Below, piece after piece: positions 1 through 5,690 of a stretch of 5,741 nucleotides of DNA. The first letter of the stretch is position 1, and every line of letters begins with the position of its first letter. The notes under the pieces are model-generated. The model was not told the DNA's origin. It saw only the letters and a program-made list of their open reading frames with translations, and made no database searches. Origin of the DNA: a bacterium (lineage in GTDB: Bacteria; Pseudomonadota; Gammaproteobacteria; Burkholderiales; Methylophilaceae); NCBI GenBank assembly GCA_027310505.1, contig DAIDAS010000124.1, positions 1 through 5,741 on the forward strand. The letters run 5' to 3'. Both the position numbers and the translations under genes were made by a program.

Positions 1-8
1 AGAAGGGA
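1..8 (+). promoter_or_regulatory. Shine-Dalgarno-like sequence for mnmE
   Basis: The bases AGAAGGGA sit directly before the mnmE start codon and resemble the AGGAGG ribosome binding consensus. The spacing to the ATG is short. The sequence touches the window edge, so the upstream promoter and the preceding gene (often yidC in this neighbourhood) cannot be seen. Confidence 0.6.
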
Positions 9-9
9 C

Positions 10-1350
10 ATGCGCGCGCCTGATACCATTGCCGCCATCGCTACTGCCCCCGGTAGCGGCGGCATCGGTGTGGTGCGCGTTTCCGGCCCCGGCTGCCGGG
101 TGATTGCGGAAGAAGTGTTGGGCGCCTGCCCACCCCCTCGCTACGCTGCTTATCTGGCATTCAAGGATGGTGATGGTAGCCTGATTGATCGCGGTATCGC
201 GATTTACTATGCCTCGCCGCATTCTTACACGGGCGAGGATGTGTTGGAGCTGCAGGGGCATGGCGGCACCGCGCTCATGCAGCTTTTGCTTGCCCGCTGT
301 TGCGAGTTGGGCGCACGGCAGGCTGAACCTGGCGAATTCACGCGTCGCGCCTACCTGAATGACAAGCTCGATCTCGCACAAGCCGAGGCGGTTGCCGACG
401 TTATTAGCGCCGCGACCGCCGAGGCGGCGCGCAGCGCAGTGCGCTCACTTGCAGGAGAGTTCTCCCAACGTATCCACGCCATGCGCAACAAGTTGATCGA
501 CTTGCGGATGTACGTTGAAGCCTGCCTGGATTTCCCCGAAGAAGATATCGACTTCATCAGCCAGGGCGGAGTGGCTGAAAAACTTTCAGCCGTTGGCGCC
601 GAACTTGAGGGAGTATTTGCTGGCGCCCGCCAGGGGAATTTGCTGCGCGAAGGTATCCATGTCGTTCTCATTGGCCAGCCGAACGTCGGCAAGTCCAGTT
701 TGATGAACCAGCTTGCCGGTGAGGAGGTGGCCATTGTGACACCTATTGCCGGCACTACGCGCGACACTATCAAGAGTGCCATTCAGATCAACGGCGTGCC
801 GCTGCATATCGTTGACACCGCTGGCTTGCGCGAAACCGAAGACGAAGTCGAACGCCACGGCATTGTCAGAACATGGCAAGCTGCAGAAAACGCCCAGATC
901 GCATTAATTCTTGTTGATGCAGCCCATGGCATTACCGAGGCGGAAAAAATGATTCTGGCGCGCTTGGCATCGGTTTCGTATCAAATCTGGGTGCATAACA
1001 AAATAGATATTTCCCAGACTCTGCCGCAGCTGATAGAGCAAGCTGAAGAAACCCATCTTTATCTCTCCGCAAAAACCGGGGCCGGCATAGATTTGCTGCG
1101 CGCTCACCTGCTCAAGCTTGCCGGCTGGCAGGCGAGCGGGGGGGGCGTTTATATGGCGCGTGAGCGACATTTGCAGGCGTTATCCCAGGTCCGGGAATGT
1201 CTGCAGCGAGCTGTCGCTCGTCTTCAGCAGCCAGAGTTGCTGGCTGAGGAGCTTCGCCTGGCACAGGAGGCGCTGAACCAGATCACAGGAGAGTTTACGC
1301 CAGACGATCTTCTTGGCGAAATATTCAGCAGATTCTGCATAGGAAAGTAG
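10..1350 (+). CDS. mnmE: tRNA uridine-5-carboxymethylaminomethyl(34) synthesis GTPase MnmE
   Basis: MnmE (TrmE) is a potassium-activated GTPase. With MnmG it adds an aminomethyl or carboxymethylaminomethyl group to the wobble uridine U34 of certain tRNAs in the cytoplasm, using methylene-tetrahydrofolate as carbon donor. The 446 residues match the usual family length of about 450. The N-terminal folate-binding and dimerisation domain covers roughly residues 1-118. A helical domain follows, split around the inserted G domain (about 215-372). The G motifs are all visible: G1 GQPNVGKSS (222-230), G2 TPIAGTTRD (244-252), G3 DTAG (269-272), G4 NKID (330-333) and G5 SAK (353-355). The protein ends in FCIGK, the conserved C-terminus with the cysteine needed for tRNA modification in the family. 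The start is supported by a Shine-Dalgarno-like sequence and by the DTIAAIATAPGSGGIG opening, which is typical of MnmE. Its partner mnmG is the next gene, separated by a parS-containing gap. One oddity is a run of eight G at 1138-1145 that does not break the frame. Confidence 0.98.
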   Translation: MRAPDTIAAIATAPGSGGIGVVRVSGPGCRVIAEEVLGACPPPRYAAYLAFKDGDGSLIDRGIAIYYASPHSYTGEDVLELQGHGGTALMQLLLARCCELGARQAEPGEFTRRAYLNDKLDLAQAEAVADVISAATAEAARSAVRSLAGEFSQRIHAMRNKLIDLRMYVEACLDFPEEDIDFISQGGVAEKLSAVGAELEGVFAGARQGNLLREGIHVVLIGQPNVGKSSLMNQLAGEEVAIVTPIAGTTRDTIKSAIQINGVPLHIVDTAGLRETEDEVERHGIVRTWQAAENAQIALILVDAAHGITEAEKMILARLASVSYQIWVHNKIDISQTLPQLIEQAEETHLYLSAKTGAGIDLLRAHLLKLAGWQASGGGVYMARERHLQALSQVRECLQRAVARLQQPELLAEELRLAQEALNQITGEFTPDDLLGEIFSRFCIGK

Positions 1351-1400
1351 TTATGTAATATCAAGTGGTTGCGTTATTTTTTGCGCGCCATATTTTCATG

Positions 1401-1416
1401 TGTTTCACGTGAAACA
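1401..1416. promoter_or_regulatory. parS: parS centromere site (ParB-binding palindrome)
   Basis: TGTTTCACGTGAAACA is a perfect 16-bp palindrome and an exact match to the consensus parS sequence known for chromosomal ParB/Spo0J proteins across many bacterial phyla. ParB binds it through its helix-turn-helix, loads as a CTP-dependent clamp, and spreads along the flanking DNA to form the segregation complex moved by ParA. parA and parB lie about 2.6-4.2 kb downstream, which fits a cognate site. The palindrome does not extend past 16 bp, because the flanking bases G1400 and T1417 do not pair. It is the only full-match site I found here. Confidence 0.96.
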
Positions 1417-1428
1417 TCCAATTTCAGA

Positions 1429-1458
1429 ATGACGCGGCCAGGGGTTTTGCGCTATGAT
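1429..1458 (+). promoter_or_regulatory. Candidate sigma70 promoter for mnmG-rsmG-parA-parB
   Basis: A -10-like TATGAT (1453-1458, five of six bases matching TATAAT) is preceded at 18 bp by ATGACG (1429-1434, four of six matching TTGACA). Transcription would begin near 1465, giving a leader of about 23 nt before mnmG. The upstream edge lies 12 bp from the parS palindrome, so ParB bound at parS could affect it. The call rests on motif match and position only. Confidence 0.5.
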
Positions 1459-1464
1459 TAGCGC
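1449..1464. repeat. Inverted repeat overlapping the mnmG -10 element
   Basis: GCGCTA and TAGCGC form a perfect 6-bp inverted repeat around the 4-nt spacer TGAT. It overlaps the candidate -10 hexamer at 1453-1458. It could be a small operator, or chance. If transcription starts near 1465 the repeat lies upstream of the RNA and is not a transcript hairpin, unless the RNA comes from mnmE read-through. Confidence 0.5.
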
Positions 1465-1470
1465 CCTTCT

Positions 1471-1474
1471 GGAG
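1471..1474 (+). promoter_or_regulatory. Distant Shine-Dalgarno-like GGAG for mnmG
   Basis: GGAG lies 13 nt before the mnmG ATG, longer than the usual 5-9 nt. No closer purine-rich motif is present. No in-frame start codon lies between it and 1488, so the annotated ATG remains the best start despite the spacing. Confidence 0.4.
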
Positions 1475-1487
1475 ATCATTTTGCCAC

Positions 1488-3395
1488 ATGCAATTCCCTG
1501 AAAAATTTGATGTTATTGTTGTTGGTGGCGGCCATGCAGGTACCGAGGCGGCGTTGGCTGCTGCGCGCATGGGTCGCAAGACATTGTTGCTGACGCATAA
1601 CATCGAAACCTTGGGGCAGATGTCCTGCAATCCGTCTATTGGCGGGATCGGCAAAGGGCATCTGGTTAAAGAGGTGGATGCGCTTGGTGGTGCGATGGCG
1701 GCAGCCACTGACGAAGGAGGCATCCAGTTTCGCATTCTCAATTCTTCCAAGGGACCGGCGGTGCGCGCCACAAGGGCGCAGGCGGATCGCGTCCTGTATA
1801 AGGCGGCAATCCGTCGCCGCCTGGAAAATCAGCCCAATCTGTGGCTGTTCCAGCAGGCTGTGGATGATGTCATTCTGGAGGGTGAGTGCATTGCGGGTGT
1901 GGTGACGCAACTGGGTTTGCGCTTTGAATCCCGTGCTGTGGTGCTGACGGCCGGTACTTTCCTCAATGGCCTGGTGCATGTAGGTTTGGAAAACTATCGT
2001 GCCGGGCGGGCGGGTGATCCGCCCGCCATTTCTCTTGCGGCGCGGTTGCGTGAATTGAATCTGCCCGCCGGGCGGCTCAAGACTGGTACGCCGCCGCGCC
2101 TGGACGGCCGCACCATTGATTTTTCGGTCATGGAGGAGCAGCCTGGGGACAATCCCGTGCCTGTGTTTTCTTTTCTCGGATCACCGGAGCAGCACCCGCA
2201 GCAACTTCCGTGCTGGATTACCCATACCAACGAACGCACGCATGAGATCATCCGGGGAGGGCTGGATCGTTCCCCCATGTACACTGGGGTGATTGAGGGG
2301 GTTGGTCCGCGATATTGCCCATCGGTGGAAGACAAGATCATGCGTTTCGCCGGCAAGGATTCGCACCAGATTTTTCTTGAGCCCGAGGGGTTGAATACCC
2401 ATGAGATTTATCCGAACGGCATTTCGACCAGTTTGCCGTTCGACGTGCAACTCAATCTGGTGCGCAGCATACGTGGCCTGGAAAACTGCCATATCCTACG
2501 TCCCGGCTATGCGATTGAATATGATTATTACGACCCGCGGGGTTTGAAGGGTTCCTTCGAAACCAAAGCTATTCGTGGCCTGTTCTTCGGTGGCCAGATC
2601 AATGGCACGACAGGTTATGAGGAGGCTGCGGCGCAGGGCTTGCTTGCCGGCCTCAATGCGGCACTTTATGCCTCCGAGCAGGAGGCTTGGAGCCCCAGCC
2701 GCGATCAGGCCTATCTTGGCGTGCTGGTGGATGACCTCATTACGCGTGGCGTCAATGAGCCTTACCGCATGTTTACCAGCCGTGCGGAGTATCGTCTGAT
2801 GCTGCGCGAAGATAATGCGGATATGCGCTTGACCGAAATTGGTCGCCGGTTAGGGTTGGTTGACGATGTGCGCTGGGAAGCGTTTAGCCGTAAGCGCGAT
2901 GCCGTCGCGCGCGAAGAGGAGCGGCTGAAGTGTACCTGGGTGCAGCCGAAGATCCTGCCTGAAGCCGATGCCGTGCGTGTGCTCGGCAAACCGATCGAGC
3001 GTGAATACACCCTGTTTGATTTGTTGCGCCGACCGGACGTGAGCTATGAGGCGCTGCTGACCCTGCCGGGTGCCGGCGATGGCGAGACTGATGCTCAAGT
3101 GCGCCAACAACTCGAAATCGCTGCCAAATACCAAGGCTATATTGACCGCCAGCAGGAAGAAATAGAGCGCAGCCAGCATTATGAAAATTTGCCCTTGCCG
3201 GAAGATTTGGATTATACCGATGTGCGCGGCCTTTCCATCGAGGCGCAACAAAAGCTGAACAAGCAAAGACCGCAGACGCTCGGGCAGGCCGGACGTATCT
3301 CCGGGATGACGCCCGCAGCCGTTTCCCTGTTGCTGGTTTACCTGAAGAAGAAATACACGGCAAAAATAGTCACGGATGGGGAGGATGGGGCGTGA
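1488..3395 (+). CDS. mnmG: tRNA uridine-5-carboxymethylaminomethyl(34) synthesis enzyme MnmG
   Basis: MnmG (GidA) is the FAD- and NADH-using partner of MnmE in forming (carboxymethyl)aminomethyl-uridine at tRNA position 34. At 635 residues it is close to the 629 of the Escherichia coli protein. The FAD dinucleotide-binding motif GGGHAG lies at 13-18. The two family cysteines fall at C47 (in SCNPS) and C277 (in GPRYCPSVEDK, 273-283), the same numbers as in E. coli, which supports the chosen ATG. The second family signature, around GGQINGTTGYEEAAAQG, is at about 368-384. The C-terminal helical region (about 550-625) used for MnmE and tRNA contact is present, including the GLSIEAQQKL and GQAGRISGMTPAAV stretches. 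The gene is the first of a tightly packed group of four, preceded by parS and a candidate promoter. Its stop codon overlaps the rsmG start by 4 bp. A strong GC hairpin within the gene at 2005-2027 coincides with the conserved GRAGDPP segment. Confidence 0.98.
   Translation: MQFPEKFDVIVVGGGHAGTEAALAAARMGRKTLLLTHNIETLGQMSCNPSIGGIGKGHLVKEVDALGGAMAAATDEGGIQFRILNSSKGPAVRATRAQADRVLYKAAIRRRLENQPNLWLFQQAVDDVILEGECIAGVVTQLGLRFESRAVVLTAGTFLNGLVHVGLENYRAGRAGDPPAISLAARLRELNLPAGRLKTGTPPRLDGRTIDFSVMEEQPGDNPVPVFSFLGSPEQHPQQLPCWITHTNERTHEIIRGGLDRSPMYTGVIEGVGPRYCPSVEDKIMRFAGKDSHQIFLEPEGLNTHEIYPNGISTSLPFDVQLNLVRSIRGLENCHILRPGYAIEYDYYDPRGLKGSFETKAIRGLFFGGQINGTTGYEEAAAQGLLAGLNAALYASEQEAWSPSRDQAYLGVLVDDLITRGVNEPYRMFTSRAEYRLMLREDNADMRLTEIGRRLGLVDDVRWEAFSRKRDAVAREEERLKCTWVQPKILPEADAVRVLGKPIEREYTLFDLLRRPDVSYEALLTLPGAGDGETDAQVRQQLEIAAKYQGYIDRQQEEIERSQHYENLPLPEDLDYTDVRGLSIEAQQKLNKQRPQTLGQAGRISGMTPAAVSLLLVYLKKKYTAKIVTDGEDGA
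2005..2027 (+). repeat. 9-bp GC-only hairpin inside mnmG
   Basis: GGCGGGCGG (2005-2013) and CCGCCCGCC (2019-2027) are perfect reverse complements around a 5-nt loop, GTGAT. The segment encodes the family-conserved GRAGDPP region, so coding constraint plus GC-rich codon choice explains much of it. A second GCCCGCC copy at 2063-2069 could pair with the same left arm (2005-2011). The following bases, ATTTCTCTT, are only weakly U-rich, so I do not call it a terminator. Confidence 0.6.
3380..3384 (+). promoter_or_regulatory. Shine-Dalgarno sequence for rsmG
   Basis: GGAGG lies 7 nt before the GTG at 3392, an ideal match and spacing that decides in favour of this non-ATG start. It is formed at the junction of a 9-bp near-perfect tandem repeat (GGATGGGGA, then GGATGGGGC, 3374-3391) within the last codons of mnmG. 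Confidence 0.8.
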
Positions 3396-4012
3396 GTTTG
3401 CAGCAAAAACTGGCAACCGGCATTGATCAGCTCGGCTTGAAGGTCGATGCGGTGACGCAGCAGAAACTGCTGGATTATCTGGCGCTGCTGGAAAAATGGA
3501 ACAAGGTACACAACCTGACGGCTGTGCGCGATCCGGAAGAGATGGTGACGCTACACTTGCTGGACAGCCTGTCAGTCCTCCCGCATATCGGGCATGGCCG
3601 CTTGCTGGACGTGGGCAGTGGAGCCGGCCTGCCGGGTATCGTGCTGGCATTGACGCGTCCGGATTTGAGTGTGACGACGATGGATTCCAGCCACAAGAAA
3701 GCGAGCTTCATGCGACAGGCCAAGGCTGTGCTTGGCTTGGCTAATCTCGAAGTGGTTTGCGGCAGGGTTGAAGCATTCAAGCCGGCGCAGAAATTCGACA
3801 TGGTCGTTTCGCGCGCATTTTCCGAGATTGCAGAATTTCTCCGGCTGACACGCCATCTGCTGGCTGATGATGGGGTCTGGCTGGCAATGAAAGGCGTATA
3901 TCCATACGACGAGTTGGCCCAGGTCAAGAATGTCTCAGCGGAAGTCGTCGAGTTGCACGTGCCGGGCCTTGAGGCGCGGCGTCACCTGGTTTTTCTGAAG
4001 GCTGCCAAATGA
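3392..4012 (+). CDS. rsmG: 16S rRNA (guanine-N7)-methyltransferase RsmG
   Basis: RsmG (GidB) uses S-adenosylmethionine to methylate N7 of G527 (E. coli numbering) in the 530 loop of 16S rRNA. Loss of the enzyme causes low-level streptomycin resistance in several bacteria. The 206 residues equal the family's usual length. Visible motifs are WNKVHNLTAV (36-45), HLLDSL (55-60), the SAM-binding glycine loop DVGSGAGLPGI (73-83), the MDSSHKKASF strand-helix (97-106), SRAF (140-143), a lysine-glycine pair near 167-168 and a C-terminal RRHLV (196-200, usually ERHLV). It starts with GTG, supported by GGAGG 7 nt upstream and by an N-terminus of normal length. The GTG overlaps the mnmG TGA as GTGA, and its own TGA overlaps the parA ATG as ATGA, so translation is probably coupled on both sides. 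Confidence 0.97.
   Translation: MSLQQKLATGIDQLGLKVDAVTQQKLLDYLALLEKWNKVHNLTAVRDPEEMVTLHLLDSLSVLPHIGHGRLLDVGSGAGLPGIVLALTRPDLSVTTMDSSHKKASFMRQAKAVLGLANLEVVCGRVEAFKPAQKFDMVVSRAFSEIAEFLRLTRHLLADDGVWLAMKGVYPYDELAQVKNVSAEVVELHVPGLEARRHLVFLKAAK
3997..4001 (+). promoter_or_regulatory. Shine-Dalgarno sequence for parA
   Basis: GAAGG, within the last codons of rsmG, lies 7 nt before the parA ATG at 4009. The spacing is normal and supports this start, together with the immediate MKILAITNQKGG opening. Confidence 0.65.
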
Positions 4013-4779
4013 AAATACTTGCGATCACCAATCAAAAGGGTGGGGTAGGCAAGACCACTACATGCGTCAATCTTGCCGCGAGCCTGGCGGTAGCAAAGCG
4101 ACGCGTGTTGCTGGTTGATCTTGATCCACAAGGCAACGCCACCACAGGTAGTGGGGTAGATAAGTCAGCGCTTGCTTCTACGATTTACCATGTGCTGCTT
4201 GGTGAAAAAAAACTTTCCGAGGTGAAAGTTCGTAGCGGCGCGGGTGATTTCGACATCATTCCGGCTAATCGCGAACTGGCGGGTGCAGAGGTCGAGCTGG
4301 TAAACGAACTGGCGCGCGAAGTCAGGCTCAAGAATGCGCTGACGGGCCTGGAAAACGATTACGACTACGTGCTGATCGATTGTCCGCCGGCGCTTAATCT
4401 GGTGACGGTCAACGCGTTAACGGCCGCGCATGCCGTCATGATACCGATGCAGTGCGAATATTTTGCTTTGGAAGGTTTGTCTGACTTGGTCAACACCATC
4501 AAGAAGGTGCGCGCCTACCTGAACCCCAAGCTGGAAATCGAAGGCCTGCTGCGTACCCTGTTCGATCCGCGCAACATGCTGGCACAACAGGTCTCGGCCC
4601 AGTTGGAGAGCCATTTCGGCAAGAAGGTATACAACACCGTGATCCCGCGCAATATCCGCCTGGCAGAGGCGCCGAGTTACGGCATGCCGGTGCTGTTTCA
4701 TGACCGGGCATCCAAGGGTGCCCAAGCCTATCTGGCGCTGGCACAGGAAATGATCAAACGGGAGAAAGCGAATGGTTAA
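4009..4779 (+). CDS. parA: Chromosome-partitioning ATPase ParA (Soj family)
   Basis: ParA is a deviant Walker ATPase that forms ATP-dependent dimers on nucleoid DNA. Together with ParB-parS complexes it drives separation of newly replicated origins. At 256 residues with no N-terminal helix-turn-helix, it is the short chromosomal (Soj-like) type rather than the long P1/F plasmid type. The deviant Walker A motif KGGVGKTT spans 10-17, with signature lysine K10 and catalytic lysine K15. The Walker A' region VDLDPQGN is at 36-43, with D39 as the conserved aspartate. Walker B VLIDCPP is at 121-127. The family stretch MQCEYFALEG is at 147-156, and VIPRNIRLAEAPSYG (211-225) carries arginines in the region that binds non-specific DNA in relatives. 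The ATG overlaps the rsmG stop by 4 bp, and the gene's end overlaps parB by 8 bp. An eight-A run at 4205-4212 contains a correctly phased A-AAA-AAA heptamer. Confidence 0.97.
   Translation: MKILAITNQKGGVGKTTTCVNLAASLAVAKRRVLLVDLDPQGNATTGSGVDKSALASTIYHVLLGEKKLSEVKVRSGAGDFDIIPANRELAGAEVELVNELAREVRLKNALTGLENDYDYVLIDCPPALNLVTVNALTAAHAVMIPMQCEYFALEGLSDLVNTIKKVRAYLNPKLEIEGLLRTLFDPRNMLAQQVSAQLESHFGKKVYNTVIPRNIRLAEAPSYGMPVLFHDRASKGAQAYLALAQEMIKREKANG
4761..4765 (+). promoter_or_regulatory. Shine-Dalgarno sequence for parB
   Basis: GGAGA within the last codons of parA lies 6 nt before the parB ATG at 4772, a normal spacing that supports this start. Confidence 0.7.
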
Positions 4780-5638
4780 GCACAAAGGGCTGGGGCGCGG
4801 ATTGGATGCGCTGTTGGGTGGGGATGCGGCAAGCTCGGCAGCAGGAGAAACGTTGCGTATGTTGAAAGTCGGGCAGTTGCAGCCCGGCAAGTATCAGCCG
4901 CGTACGCAGATGGATCAGGCATCGCTGGCTGAACTGGCTGATTCAATCAAGGCGCAGGGCATTATGCAGCCGATTCTGGCGCGCGAGGTTGGGCCGGACC
5001 GTTACGAAATCATCGCCGGGGAACGGCGCTGGCGCGCATCGCAAATGGCTGGGTTGAGCGAAGTGCCCGTGCTGGTGCGTGAAATTGCCGACGAGGCTGC
5101 GCTGGCCATGTCCCTGATCGAAAACATACAGCGCGAAAATCTGAACCCGCTCGAAGAGGCGACAGGTATCAAACGGCTGATTGACGAATTCGACATGACG
5201 CACCAGACGGCTGCAGAAGCCGTTGGCCGTTCGCGTACTGCCGTGACGAATTTGCTGCGCCTGATCAACCTGGCAGCGCCAGTGCAGGAGCTGCTGATGC
5301 AAAACCGTATCGATATGGGCCATGCGCGTGCGCTGTTGAGCCTGGATGGCGCTACGCAGATTGCCACGGCTGAACAGATTGCGCAGAAAAATCTCTCGGT
5401 TAGGGAGGCCGAGCGTCTGGTGCAGCAAATTATGCACCCGAAAAAAGTCGTGCGCCCAAAACCCGACCGGGATCTGCTAAGGCTCCAGGACCTAACGTCC
5501 GAAAGGTTTGGCGCGAAAGTGAGTATTCGCCAAGGCAGCAAGGGTGCGGGCAAAATGGTCATCGAATACAAGAGCCTCGACCAGCTTGACGGCATTCTCT
5601 CGATGATGGGAGTTTCGCAGGCGGGCGAAGCGTCCTGA
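4772..5638 (+). CDS. parB: Chromosome-partitioning protein ParB (Spo0J family CTPase)
   Basis: ParB binds parS, loads onto DNA as a CTP-dependent sliding clamp, spreads, and stimulates the ParA ATPase. Its 288 residues are typical of the chromosomal type. The N-terminal KGLGRGLDALLG (5-16) is the conserved ParA-interacting peptide. The CTP-binding domain shows QPGKYQPR (37-44), GERRWRA (83-89) and the arginine-rich box NIQRENLNPLEEA (118-130). The helix-turn-helix domain that reads parS covers about 142-167 (TAAEAVGRSRTAVTNLLRL). A charged linker (about 222-235, KKVVRPKPDRD) leads to the C-terminal dimerisation domain (about 236-282). The chosen ATG overlaps the parA stop by 8 bp and has GGAGA 6 nt upstream. 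Its likely target, a perfect parS, lies at 1401-1416 at the head of the same gene group. It is followed by a separate strong promoter, and I see no clear terminator between. Confidence 0.98.
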   Translation: MVKHKGLGRGLDALLGGDAASSAAGETLRMLKVGQLQPGKYQPRTQMDQASLAELADSIKAQGIMQPILAREVGPDRYEIIAGERRWRASQMAGLSEVPVLVREIADEAALAMSLIENIQRENLNPLEEATGIKRLIDEFDMTHQTAAEAVGRSRTAVTNLLRLINLAAPVQELLMQNRIDMGHARALLSLDGATQIATAEQIAQKNLSVREAERLVQQIMHPKKVVRPKPDRDLLRLQDLTSERFGAKVSIRQGSKGAGKMVIEYKSLDQLDGILSMMGVSQAGEAS

Positions 5639-5650
5639 GGGGCGTCAGCT

Positions 5651-5678
5651 TTGACACTCACCTAAATCATGATAAGAT
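5651..5678 (+). promoter_or_regulatory. Strong candidate sigma70 promoter, probably for the atp operon
   Basis: A perfect -35 TTGACA (5651-5656) is followed at 16 bp by TAAGAT (5673-5678, four of six bases of TATAAT), preceded by TG one base upstream (5670-5671), an extended -10. Transcription would start near 5685. In many proteobacteria parB or rsmG is followed by atpIBEFHAGDC, so this is the expected place for the F-type ATP synthase promoter. That assignment is inference, because the gene lies beyond the edge. Confidence 0.7.
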
Positions 5679-5688
5679 TGTCATCTTA
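5673..5688. repeat. Inverted repeat over the -10 of the downstream promoter
   Basis: TAAGAT (5673-5678) and ATCTTA (5683-5688) form a perfect 6-bp inverted repeat around the spacer TGTC. The left arm is exactly the proposed -10 hexamer. It could be an operator for a repressor, or simply chance in AT-rich promoter DNA. Confidence 0.5.
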
Positions 5689-5690
5689 AG

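Larger units (their letters stand above)
1351..1487. other. Intergenic region between mnmE and mnmG
   Basis: This 137-bp AT-richer gap is the only non-coding stretch between genes inside the window. It contains a parS site (1401-1416), a candidate promoter (1429-1458), an inverted repeat (1449-1464) and a GGAG motif before mnmG. I see no convincing rho-independent terminator for mnmE: the T run at 1375-1382 is not preceded by a stable GC hairpin. Some read-through from mnmE into mnmG is therefore possible. I see no DnaA-box cluster, so this is not oriC itself. Confidence 0.8.

Noticed and set aside
1369..1396. A second possible promoter, TTGCGT-16-TATTTT, upstream of parS
   Set aside because: The -35 matches only three of six bases and the -10 four of six. 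The downstream candidate is better and better placed.
1351..1400. A rho-independent terminator after mnmE at the T run 1375-1382
   Set aside because: The flanking bases give at best a few interrupted pairs, and no stable GC stem precedes the T run.
1351..1487. An origin of replication in the mnmE-mnmG gap
   Set aside because: The gene neighbourhood is origin-proximal, but there is no cluster of TTATCCACA-like DnaA boxes and the gap is short. The parS site explains the main signal.
2850..3650. A 266-codon open frame on the minus strand across the end of mnmG and the start of rsmG
   Set aside because: It lies wholly opposite two clearly real genes. Its translation is arginine-, proline- and serine-rich with no recognisable domain, as expected of antisense frames in GC-rich coding DNA.
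3951..3966. A parS-like sequence in rsmG (AGTTGCACGTGCCGGG)
   Set aside because: It keeps the GCACGTG-type centre but matches parS at only 9 of 16 positions, with the right arm lost. It is unlikely to be a real ParB site.
4417..5661. Several minus-strand open frames of 157-219 codons opposite parA and parB
   Set aside because: They are antisense shadows of conserved genes. I see no family motifs in them and no promoter or ribosome binding site that argues for expression.
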